DNA of 64,000 bases from Nematopogon swammerdamellus (taxonomy: Eukaryota; Arthropoda; Insecta; Lepidoptera; Adelidae). The stretch is from the NCBI GenBank assembly GCA_946902875.1, contig OX336336.1, forward strand, positions 8,154,545-8,218,544, read 5' to 3'. Positions 32,501-39,100 of the stretch are shown in pieces (positions within the stretch are counted from its first letter, which is position 1; the number at the start of each line of letters is the position of its first letter). Both the position numbers and the translations under genes were made by a program. Below the pieces are notes generated by a model. The model was not told the DNA's origin. It ran no database searches and was given only the letters and a program-made list of their open reading frames with translations.

Positions 32501-34024
32501 TTGCCGCGCGCGCTCGCGGTTCTTTGTCATTTGTCAATTACAGCTAGTGAAATTTCTATGCAAGCATGCCTCGACTTATACAAAAGTCAATGAAAAAAGC
32601 GATCTATATATAAGGTCTTTCAAAATTAGTTAATAGTACGCCAAGGGGGGGTTCTGTATAATATAGGGAGTAAAACCTATATAAAATTTTTAGACCTTGG
32701 GATTTTTTTTTATGTAAAATATTTTTTTATGTATTTAAATAAAAAAATAGGTGGTTGATTTTTATAGCCTAATCGATTCAGTTTCATAACAGTAACAAAA
32801 AAGTATTCATTACCATTATGATGTATCTCATGTAAGTTGGTAAAAAAAATAAAATTCTTTCTATTCCATACTAATAAAACTAAAAGTGTGGTTTTTCACA
32901 ATTTCTAAAAGAAAGAGATCTATGTGTTGGAAGACTTTTTTGTTCCTGGCATGAAACTGAAACGATTAAGAAAATTTTTTTTTAAATTTTACATTAAAAA
33001 AATTTTTTTTTGTAAAAAATCTCTGAAGCAATTTTTTCGTAAATTTCGTACTATTTCATCAAAAAAATACTTTTCTATTGGTGTACTGGCTAGTATTTTA
33101 ATTATGACACATATAAGCACCCATACGTACTAATTTTCTAATGAAATTCCAAAATTAAAACCAAAACTCTTTGTAATTTACTAATAATATTTGTGAGGGA
33201 GGAGGGGGGGAGAGGGGACCACAAAACTGGTTGGCAACATCTGTTAATTGTATGTCTGGGATCTGTACAATATATATCAGAAGTCAGAATGAGGTCCGCA
33301 ATTTTTGCAAACGGAACTTCACTGAGAGTCCGGTCTAAAACTATTGTAACTAAAATCCAGTATAAATAAAAAATATTTCTATAGGTACTATATGCTCCCT
33401 AAAGAATGTGGAAAAGATAGGTTATGAAGAAAGTTTCCAAGGTAAGCCAATAAAAATGAATATGAAACTATTTAAAAAACTCACATATGTTTACATACTC
33501 GTATGTACGAGTCAAACAATCGAATATACTTCGATTGTTTGACTCGTACACACTGCGCCTGCACACCTGCTGCTTTCCCTACGTACCACCGCACTGGATA
33601 TAAGATGGCCGCATAGCTGCCTCGGCTGTGTTCTCTATTCCAATATTATACAAATCATTACAAAGTCGAGCCTCCGATGTGGGACCATCTCGGAGGTAAT
33701 ATTGACTGGTCGGACTATGCGCTCTGACTGGTGTGGTGGGTGACCCATACCAGATTACGTAAAAAAAGTATTGCAGCACTTACTTACAAAAAATACTGTT
33801 ACAGATCGGACACGGACTGCCAAAAGTATTTCGTGTGCGTGAACGGTCGTCCGCGGCGCATGTCCTGCGGTGTGGACTCCGGCTACGACGAGCTGACATC
33901 CTCGTGCGTGTCGGCGGACGAGGTGGCCGCGTGTCCGCAGGAGCTGCGCGCGCAGGCCGCCAGGAGCAGGGACGAGGAGCAGCAGCGGCTCGCGAGGCAG
34001 AACTCCGCCTTCAAGAAGCAGTAG
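14486..34024 (+). CDS. obst-E: Obstructor-E-like chitin-binding cuticular protein (CPAP3 class), six exons
   Basis: Exons 14486-14525, 19041-19342, 22531-22651, 23459-23653, 26508-26583 and 33805-34024 all have GT-AG borders and join in frame (954 nt, 317 aa). Residues 1-16 are a signal peptide (MLKAFVIFGALALAQA), so the protein is secreted. A Gln/Ser-rich segment spans about 17-92. Three peritrophin-A (CBM14) domains follow, each with six cysteines: C94-C148, C163-C216 and C226-C288. A charged, Gln/Arg-rich tail ends at 317. The phrases RAALQPAQPTEDCP, FNIQTYQCDWPDLV and CDAEAFVGFRCP are characteristic of obstructor-E among the CPAP3 proteins, which bind chitin in the procuticle and shape larval cuticle. 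Introns make up almost 19 kb of the 19.5-kb gene and are full of repeats. Confidence 0.9.
15165..15375 (+). repeat. Dispersed repeat with CCCGCGGCTCCGCCC head
   Basis: Begins ACTAGCTGTGCCCGCGGC and contains GGTTCAGTGGTTCTCGAG, the ACATACAT run and a TTTTATTATA end. Related to 7140 and to 21985-22300, where the block GTAGCCTATAG/CTATAGGCTA lies in the opposite orientation. Confidence 0.6.
16905..17000 (+). mobile_element. Degraded SINE-like retroposon tail
   Basis: GGCACGACCAAAGTGAAGCG, then ATGGACTGAAATCGCGGATG, GGTGAGGTAGTC and poly(A) align with the shared retroposon tail but with many changes, suggesting an older copy. Confidence 0.5.
16990..17350 (+). repeat. Dispersed repeat (CGGCCAAGTGCGAGTCG type)
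   Basis: Starts AACCGGCCAAGTGCGAGTCG and ends in a GACAGACAGACAG run and ATACGGAACCCTAA. Related segments occur at 42880-43170 and 46850-47030. No coding. Confidence 0.6.
17600..17890 (+). mobile_element. tRNA-derived SINE
   Basis: Contains TTGCGAGAGGTTCGAGGTTC with GGTTCGAATCC, a perfect pol III B-box, followed by a non-tRNA body (AATTATGTGCATTACCCACT) and a tail with AGGCAATAAGCCCGCCC, a frequent lepidopteran LINE/SINE 3' end. Not a functional tRNA gene: no complete cloverleaf is seen. Confidence 0.6.
18181..18510 (-). mobile_element. SINE-like retroposon, head B, near full length
   Basis: In reverse complement it runs from GTGAGGCCGGTACTTTAAAAG through TAAAATACGACTAAGGGATA and the CACTGAATGAATGG region to CAGTTTCCATAAA and poly(A). 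It shares its tail with the 5S-type SINE but not its head. Confidence 0.8.
19041..19342 (+). CDS. obst-E: obst-E-like exon 2: Gln/Ser-rich segment and start of CBM14 domain 1
   Basis: Preceded by TTCTGCAG, ends at GTGAGT, phase 1 in and phase 0 out. About 25 kDa of the mature protein begins with a low-complexity stretch of SQYQQPS-type units (residues about 17-92), then C94, C107 and C113 of the first chitin-binding domain. The Gln-rich segment is not a feature I know from obst-E itself. Confidence 0.88.
19890..20890 (+). pseudogene. LINE reverse transcriptase C-terminal fragment (jockey-like), interrupted
   Basis: Conceptual translation reads NLVAFNVSKTQCCALSAK, LDLLGTTISKDVGF, KTASRKLGILFR, LLYKTQIRLVMEYCSHIWEG and DSIQRRAIRLVGD, the region just after the catalytic core of non-LTR retrotransposon RTs. 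A retroposon at 20525-20655 splits it; after the insert RVWNCLPASVFPE and LGVFKRRINGLDS resume, ending in poly(A) at 20877-20890. Frameshifts and stops are present. The RT fragment at 63239 belongs to a similar family. Confidence 0.82.
20525..20655 (+). mobile_element. 5'-truncated SINE-like tail nested in the LINE fragment
   Basis: Starts at CCAGTTCAGTGTAGCCGGC and ends at CAGTTTCCAT and poly(A). Imperfect direct repeats flank it (ACCGCGAGTGT before, ACCGCTAGAGTGT after), consistent with a target-site duplication within the LINE coding sequence. It therefore inserted after the LINE. Confidence 0.72.
21451..21770 (-). mobile_element. SINE-like retroposon, head B, near full length
   Basis: Very similar to the copies at 18181 and 45022: poly(T), ATGGTAACTGACACGG, the shared tail, then the GGAGTCATATCCCTTAGTCG block and ACCGGCCCCACACGGT head. 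No coding. Confidence 0.82.
21985..22300 (-). repeat. Dispersed repeat related to 15165
   Basis: Contains GTAAACTCCAGTGATTCCGG, TGAGGCTCACTATAGGCTA and at its end GGCCGCGGCTTCGCTCGCGG. Shares pieces with 7140 and 15165 in mixed orientation, suggesting a composite. Confidence 0.5.
22320..22440. repeat. Pyrimidine-rich low-complexity tract
   Basis: Almost pure C/T on the + strand (CTCCCT, CCTTCC motifs). Similar tracts occur at 34100-34380 and 45965-46345. Not coding. Confidence 0.75.
22531..22651 (+). CDS. obst-E: obst-E-like exon 3: end of CBM14 domain 1
   Basis: Acceptor CGTCTTCCAG, donor GTAAGT. Residues 115-154 with C123, C140 and C148 complete the first six-cysteine chitin-binding domain; LPCLERAAL leads into the linker. 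GC-rich compared with the introns. Confidence 0.88.
22652..23458 (+). other. obst-E-like intron 3
   Basis: No coding. Contains AT microsatellite at 23167-23183 and a fragment of the shared retroposon tail at 23258-23330 (CCAGTTCAGTGTAACCGAC). Confidence 0.65.
23459..23653 (+). CDS. obst-E: obst-E-like exon 4: CBM14 domain 2
   Basis: Acceptor CCCCACAG, donor GGTAGCTC. Encodes linker QPAQPTED and the whole second chitin-binding domain (C163, C178, C184, C194, C207, C216), ending in the first base of codon 220. The last 61 nt of this exon and 69 nt of the following intron form the unit of the 130-bp tandem array, so this donor is the first of 17 copies. Only this donor keeps the frame open: splicing at any later copy would include an in-frame TAA. 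Confidence 0.9.
23593..25804 (+). repeat. 17-copy, 130-bp tandem array of the exon 4 donor junction
   Basis: Units start at 23593 and every 130 bp to 25673. Each carries 61 nt of exon 4 (QTYQCDWPDLVPDCDAE codons), the donor GAAGGTAGCTC, and 69 nt of intron ending TGTTTGTTACTC. Two unit types differ at GCCTGACTGTGACGC versus GCTTGACTGTGACCC; in order they read A A B B B A B A B A A B A B A A A. A second variable site after AAGAAA is A, T or G. A TTC microhomology marks both array ends. The 61-aa ORFs inside are by-products of the repeat. Confidence 0.95.
25850..26160 (-). mobile_element. SINE-like composite, head B with alternative tail
   Basis: Reverse-complement relative of 30170-30490 and 13695-13870: AACACCGACCACCACGTT, GTAAGGCACGAAGACCC, TGACTCGGTGGAAGGACC, TCGCCCTTTAGCACGGC, and CCTTTTACGACATGCACG. 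Starts 46 bp after the 130-bp array ends. Confidence 0.72.
26251..26398. repeat. Long hairpin (palindromic MITE-like)
   Basis: GGAGCACAAATGCGTCGATA and the following CTATATCGATCG recur in reverse complement across a short loop at about 26310-26330. Stem of roughly 58 bp with a few mismatches, in intron 4. Confidence 0.85.
26508..26583 (+). CDS. obst-E: obst-E-like exon 5: start of CBM14 domain 3
   Basis: Acceptor TTATTACAG, donor GTGAGA. Completes codon 220 and encodes AFVGFRCPEIPFSKELGEP through R242 Y243 Y244, carrying C226. AFVGFRCP immediately after CDAE is the obst-E hallmark junction. Confidence 0.88.
27484..27531. repeat. Short hairpin
   Basis: CTACTACACACACATACGTGA and its near reverse complement TCACGCATGTGTGTAGTAG flank a short TAGCAT loop. 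Stem of about 20 bp with mismatches. Confidence 0.7.
27951..29460. mobile_element. DNA transposon with ~480-bp terminal inverted repeats, non-autonomous
   Basis: The left arm (27951-28435) starts near GTGTTTGGTAATTC and runs through CATTCCTTCTAAGGGGTCA, ATGGGTCGAAAATGAATAG and GACTCGTGCTCAAAATGAAC. The right arm (28960-29460) is its reverse complement. The ~520-bp core holds a broken transposase-like ORF. TIR length and layout suggest a class II element, internally deleted; superfamily not settled. Confidence 0.82.
28582..28945 (+). pseudogene. Transposase N-terminal helix-turn-helix remnant
   Basis: Begins MAAFTREEYADILFCYGFCD, then after a frameshift reads DRCIPNVRVFSGTYRRLREI and GRPGLIPPEDEEEVLEFF with STSIRAAARRLELSQS-like text. 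This resembles the DUF4817-type N-terminal HTH found in insect DDE transposon proteins. No DDE catalytic core is present within the element, so it cannot be autonomous. Confidence 0.6.
29820..29945 (+). pseudogene. Short LINE C-terminal tail fragment
   Basis: GTGGAAGAAGCGTCACACAG, TATGTCAGTGCC and CTACCCCATTGGTAAGTGGG parallel the end of the LINE fragment at 11228-11310 (VEEA..VCQ..YPTG). Heavily degraded. Confidence 0.45.
30170..30490 (+). mobile_element. SINE-like composite, head B with alternative tail
   Basis: TACCGTGTGGGGCCGGTACT, then GTCGTAAAAGGCGACTAAGG, GCCGTGCTAAAGGGCGAC, CTCACCTTGGCACGG and AACGTGGTGGTCGGTGTTG. Upstream at 30150-30230 is a fragment with GGGCCTACGGTTTTACACC. Counterpart of 25850-26160. 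Confidence 0.75.
30668..31095. mobile_element. MITE-like element with ~65-bp terminal inverted repeats
   Basis: The left arm ATATAAGATGTTTCGTTAGT through GAGGGTTACATACACACTC and the right arm in reverse complement (GAGTGTGTATGTAACCCTC through ACTAACGAAACACCTTATAT) differ at few positions. The centre is AT-rich and non-coding. Confidence 0.78.
31795..32395 (+). pseudogene. CR1-like LINE C-terminal end and 3' UTR
   Basis: Conceptual translation reads AQNKLVKVLFQMDRLPRTD, LYKQTQIM, then NNEIHTYFTRSARNL and FKTAARMYLLPEKFEL, as in the C-terminus of CR1/Kiri-type LINE proteins. A TAA breaks it near 31930. 3' UTR from about 32165 ends at AATAAAGATTCTTTAAACCG. The 3' part has an inverted relative at 13210-13560. 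Confidence 0.65.
33505..33549. repeat. Perfect 45-bp palindrome (20-bp stem, 5-nt loop)
   Basis: GTACGAGTCAAACAATCGAA at 33505-33524 and its exact reverse complement at 33530-33549 flank the loop TATAC. Could extrude as a cruciform or be a tiny palindromic insertion. Confidence 0.92.
33805..34024 (+). CDS. obst-E: obst-E-like exon 6: rest of CBM14 domain 3, tail and stop
   Basis: Acceptor CTGTTACAG; completes R245 and encodes C250, C256, C266, C279 and C288, the remaining cysteines of the third domain, then a 29-residue hydrophilic tail rich in Arg, Gln and Glu ending FKKQ and TAG. GC content is far above the flanking intron, consistent with real coding sequence. The overlapping reading frames on both strands are shadows. 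Confidence 0.9.
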
Positions 34025-34099
34025 ACCATAGGCCATCTCCCTCCACCATCATCAATACGCCCGCCCGCACAGAACACAATGTCAAGTTAGCTACGTGGC

Positions 34100-34380
34100 C
34101 GACTGCCCAACGCGTCCCCCCTCCACTCCTTTCCAACTTTATCTCTCCCACTCCCCTCTACCATTCTTCATCCCCATACCCGACTTCCCCTTCCCCCTTT
34201 TCCCCTTTCCGCCCCCCTTTCGCACATTCCCCTCTCGCCTTCCCCACTTCCTCCCCTTCCTCCTTACCGCATTCCATTAATAACCTCTCCCCCCTCCCCT
34301 GACACACTTACCACTTCCTCCCCTTCCCGTTCCCGCTTTCCTTTAATTAACCTCTTCCGCCTCCCGCTCGCAAGGCCTCC
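34100..34380. repeat. Pyrimidine-rich tract after obst-E-like stop
   Basis: C/T makes up nearly all of the + strand, with CCCCTTCC-type motifs. ORFs seen here (poly Pro/Ser) are artefacts. May form part of the 3' UTR. Confidence 0.75.
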
Positions 34381-35899
34381 CGCTACACTAAATGTTTATA
34401 GAGCAGGATTCAGAAGTATTGGTTGGACTGCTATAAGTTTTCGTTACTCATACATAACATAACTTAAATCCAAAATGAAGAGATAATTAGGAGACAAATT
34501 CATAAAGAACGTGCCATATGCCTAGGAGGTCTAGGTATTCTTATAACATGGAGGGAAATAGAGATCATAATATCAGTAACGTGGAGATTTACAACTAATA
34601 GGACCGTGTTTCTCTCAATAGCTTGCAGAGCGCATCTTACAAAGTTCTATTAAGTACACGAGCATAGAATCATAATCGTACTCGAATCATTATTTTTAAG
34701 AAAAATAAACAACAAAAATTTAATAAATTAGAAATAGAAAAAACAGTAAAATATTAATTTAATAAAAATTCATAGCGACGACGTAATCCTCCTCGGTCCG
34801 CACAAAAAGTGTGCGGTCAATTGCTGGTCAGCTATGGACAGCAGTTGTGCCCAGATTCGAAAAGGAATCTAAAGCAAAGAGGACGAACTCTTTTCTCAAT
34901 TATGGCTGTTTGAGTCTTTTCTGCACAGGTATCCTAAATGTTGAGAGAACTTCCATTGCTTCATTGTTTGTTGAACCATTACTTGGTGTATTTGTAACAG
35001 AAATGTTGTTTGTACAATGAAATTATACTAGTTTCATTATTATTGTTTTTTTATTGCATCATCCAACCATTGTTTAATAATTTGTGAAAACATTTTAATC
35101 TAGTGCTTAGGCTTATAAATTGTAGGGATAAATTGTATTAAATAGAGTTTTATTTTTTATTTTAACAATTTCACACAATGGCACCAAACGGCTATATCTA
35201 GTGCCGCCACGGCAACACAATGTTTATTTTGTTCCCTGAAGGAGACCATACATTGCACAATATCGACTATTATTGCACAATCAGTTTTAATTACATACAT
35301 CGCAACTGGTTCAACCTAGGAGGTATCTACCGCGCTGAAATGTTGTGAAATAACAACCACGTGGTGTTTATTACCTATCATTATTACAATGATTATATTT
35401 TCCGTTAGTCCGAAATCACATTTATGAAATCACCATCTCCCAAATATTCCCTGGCGACGGACTCTTTGTTGCTCGGTGGTTCGAAATATAATGTTGTAAA
35501 TAAAAGACGATGCTTCCAAACTACCCTACCGAGACGTAAAACCCAACTTAAACCCAGAACAAACTTACACTGGCGTATAACAACCAAATGCTGATAAGTA
35601 CTTTCATGACAAACAGTAGATTTATCAACGAATGTGTGTCACTTTCGTCGACGAAGAATTAAAAATCGCCAGTGACGCGACGACGGCGGTTATGAAATTA
35701 CGAAAAGACACGACAAATAAATAAGTCTCAACAGTATTTTGTGGACGATATAGATGGATGTAAATTGGGCTTGAATGAACGTCAATCTGGTCGTCTGGCT
35801 GAGACGTCGACTCCCTGATAGTAAATTGTTTTCTCCAACTATTGACCTCTTCCAGATAAACGTTTCTTATCATACTTTATTTATTGTTATAGAACTATT

Positions 35900-36009
35900 G
35901 TATTATTTATAAGAGAGCAGTGTTGATCTTCGCTTCGTAACGAGCTGACTGCTTTGCACAAATGTATCAATTGTAATTACAGTAATAATTGTACATAAAT
36001 TAAATCAAA
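35900..36009 (+). promoter_or_regulatory. Candidate SARDH promoter and 5' UTR
   Basis: TTATAAGAGAGCAGTG at about 35909 could serve as a TATA-like box, with the ATG at 36010 preceded by AATCAAA, a good arthropod initiation context. Position-based inference only. Confidence 0.3.
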
Positions 36010-36139
36010 ATGCTAAAAATCCTTCGCGACCGTATGGCGCAGCCGCGCCTTACAAACTATCTTAAACATATTAAAAATAACCAAAGAAGCATAGCAAGTG
36101 CAACAGATTTTGTGGAGTCTTCTGATGTTGTCATTATTG
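36010..36139 (+). CDS. SARDH: SARDH exon 1: transit peptide and first beta strand
   Basis: Start chosen at 36010: it is the first ATG in frame, in a favourable context, and gives a basic N-terminus ([14 protein letters not shown]). Ends SSDVVIIG, the first strand of the Rossmann fold, with donor GTAAGT and phase 1. Confidence 0.9.
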
Positions 36140-39100
36140 GTAAGTTCAAAAATCTTATTATATTAAACCTTATAGGCCATCCATGCATGTTGAACAAAGA
36201 CATTTTCACATTTTAACTTGACCCCATTGAATACCAAGTTGATACCTACCACCTAACTGAAAGTAGGCTTACCTACCACCTAGCAATGGGCAAGGGAAGG
36301 GACCTACGTTTTACAACGGTTCCGAACGGTTAAGCAGCAGGTGTAGCGTAGGTGTACTTAACCCATTAGAAAATTAAAAGGTTCTATATCTATATAACAG
36401 GTGGTGGTATAGCCGGCTGCAACACGCTGTACCAGCTGACGAAGCGAGGAGTGAACGCTGTGCTGCTGGAGAGAGCCAAACTTACCAGCGGCACAACTTG
36501 GCACACAGCGGGTGGGTTAATCTTAACTAAAATATTATAATCGTAGAAATTTTAATCTTTAGACTTTATTGTGGCGCCATAAGTATTTTCTGTGACTACA
36601 TCATCTTCATCACCATACATTTCACATGTTCTTTTTCAAACTGGCTGGCGATACATTCCAAACCCAAAAACATTAGAAATTCGAATCTCTTCATAAAGGA
36701 AAAAAAATTAGTACAGCTTAGGGAGAGTAGTTCTTCCTTTTTAACCGACTTCCAAAAAAGGAGGAGGTTCTCAATTCGTCTGTATGTTTTTTTTTTTTTT
36801 ATTATTTTTTTTTTGTATGTTTGTAACACGATTTCTCCGTCAATTGAGGGCCGATTTAGAAAATTCTTTTTTTGTTAGTTAGGTCATACTTCCGAGGTGG
36901 TCCCATTTCAATTTTATCGAAATTGGTTCTGTGGTTTTCGAAAAATCAGCATAATACTATGGTGTGTGGTTACCTTCAGCAAAACTTGTGATGTGGTCGT
37001 TTTCGGCAATTTTCAGTTTGATAAATTAGTATGGTGTGTGGTTACCTTCAGCAAAACTTTTGTGATGTGGACTTATTCAGCAATTTGCAGTCTGACACAT
37101 ATGGCGAATAATTCTGTACCACTTCAATCTATTTCGATTATTCGATTTCGATTATTCTTTTTTATGTAATATTACTAATAATATTACTAAAAAGAATGAA
37201 ATAAAAACTGTTTTAAAAAATATTAAACCGATTTCCAAAAAACAAAAAAAAAAGAACTAAAAAGTATTAAATACCTAATATTTTGAAATTTTCTCTGTCC
37301 TGTTGAAATACATGAATCGATATACTAGTGATACATATTCGGACCCTTGTTTCATGAATATTCTAAATTTGAAATTTTTTATCTTTTCCGACCGGCCAGG
37401 TGCGCTTAATTTATTATGGTACGAGCAAAGAGTTTGTATTACGTCGGCGTAGTAATTCAAACTCTTTGGGTACGAGTACCATCGAGCTGGTCTGATGATG
37501 GAGACAGAAGGTGGCCATAGGAACTCCTAAACTACACATGATAAACCCATCGTGTTTGGGCTCGTTGCATTTGTCTTCACGAGCAATTTACTTTAGACCT
37601 AAGAGATTCTCAATTCGACGGTATGTTTTCTTTTTTTGGATGTTTGTTACGCGATTACTCCGTCAATTGTGGGCCGATTTTGAAAATTCTTTTTTTTTTT
37701 TTTATTTGAAAGGGGATAACCCTGAGGTTGTTGAAGTGAAAACTTCTTTAGCGGCGCTTGGCACTTTTTTAGGTGGGTAAAAAATTTATAATTCGCGACA
37801 TCGCGTCAGCGTCATTTTTAAAATGAAACCTTAAGTCATTGCATTAAGGGTTAAGTTAGAGTGGCACGGGATCTGCCGGCACTCCCGGAGTGCAACTGTT
37901 CAGTAGGGTTCGGTAACACGTTTATGTCTGTCCATTCTACTAAGTTCTGCAAAATGAATGTAGGGTTCCGTAACAAATGCATGTCTGTCTTTTCTACTAA
38001 ATTTAACATTTATTTCAAAATGAATGTAGGGTTCCGTAACAAATGCATGTCTATCCGTTCTACTAAATTTTACAATTTTCAACCAAGGTCCTCCGACGGT
38101 TATTTTATAATAAAAGTAGGGTTCCGTAACACGTTTATGTCTGTCCATTCTACTAAGTTCTGCAACATCACCTACAACGTCCGTGATGTCAGCCCATAAC
38201 ACCGGGTAAACTAAGTGCCATGTCAGTGCTTCCCCCTTTGATCGTGCTGACTACACTGAACTGGTCGGAAAACACAAACTATTTACATAGCCGTTTCGAC
38301 CGACGTTTAATTCAGTGCGGTGGTACCAACCCGGGCAGGTTAAAGCCTACCACCAAGTAAGATTAGGAGGGAAGGGACTTACAGTTTTACGAGGAATCCG
38401 AACCTCGGTCAGCCTCCAACGGTCAGCGGTCACCCATCCAAGTACTGACCGCACCCAGCGTTGCTTAACATTCAATAGCGACAGTTGACTGTCTGCACCA
38501 CTGAGCTATCGAAGCTGACGTGGTCCTATTTTAATTGGGTCAAGATCGGATTGGAAAGCGAGGCGGAATCGCGAGGCCGAAGGCCGAGCGATTCCGCCGA
38601 GTACATTAATAGCAAAAAATTACTAAAAAAAACTGTGAAATAAAAAAAAAGTTTTAAAAAACATAAAACCGACTTCCTAAAAAAAGTAAAACTAAAAAAC
38701 TATTTAAAATAAAAATATAAAAACCGCCTTCAAAAATATATGAAATAAAAACCTAAAAAAAAAAGAACCCTAGAGTTGAAGGCGGTGCTAAAGCAAGCAA
38801 AAATGATGCATGAAAGAAAACATGAGTGGATGATAATATCCTTTGTGATTTGTGTAGCCTTTTTAGCACCGCCTTCAACTCTAGGGTTCTTTTTTTTTTA
38901 GGTTTTTATTTCATATATTTTTGAAGGCGGTTTTTATATTTTTATTTTAAATAGTTTTTTAGTTTTTCACGTATATGCGATTGGTATACCGCACCGTACT
39001 GAAAGAATGTCGCTAGAAACGAACGGCTTTGAAAATGGTTCGTGTTTTTCGTCCCGTACTGTAGCCGGAACGCCAAAGGGAAGCACTGAGATGGCACGGA

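Larger units (their letters stand above)
26584..33804 (+). other. obst-E-like intron 5
   Basis: The longest intron of the gene (7.2 kb). It contains a small hairpin at 27484-27531, a 1.5-kb inverted-repeat transposon (27951-29460), LINE fragments at 29820-29945 and 31795-32395, a retroposon at 30170-30490, a 66-bp-TIR MITE at 30668-31095 and a 45-bp palindrome at 33505. 26584-27480 and 32400-33500 show nothing recognised beyond AT-rich sequence. Confidence 0.75.
34025..36009. other. Intergenic between obst-E-like gene and SARDH
   Basis: 34100-34380 is a C/T-rich tract directly after the stop codon. Candidate poly(A) signals AATAAA lie at about 34704 and 34722. 34790-35020 contains a short palindromic GTCCGCACAAAAAGTGTGCGG and no domain. 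The final kilobase before 36010 is the presumed SARDH promoter. Confidence 0.55.
36732..38967 (+). repeat. 2.2-kb composite repeat, left arm of an inverted pair
   Basis: Starts CTTCCTTTTTAACCGACTTC, contains GGAGGAGGTTCTCAATTCGTC-type sequence, the TGGTGTGTGGTTACCTTCAG repeats, a 45-bp palindrome at 37426, a TAGGGTTCCGTAACAAATGC tandem block, a 5S-type SINE (38163-38518) and a terminal hairpin. The opposite-strand copy at 59281-61455 is nearly identical and lacks one 66-bp unit of the tandem block (a 112-aa versus a 90-aa ORF in the two copies). Confidence 0.9.

Noticed and set aside
33755..34302. ORFs of 64-155 aa overlapping obst-E-like exon 6
   Set aside because: Shadows of the GC-rich real exon and the pyrimidine tract after it.
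37861..38202. 112-aa and 100-aa ORFs with repeated VGFRN(K/T)xMSV text, also at 60049-60321
   Set aside because: They read through the TAGGGTTCCGTAAC tandem block and a SINE in the inverted repeat; the repetition reflects DNA repeats, not a protein family.
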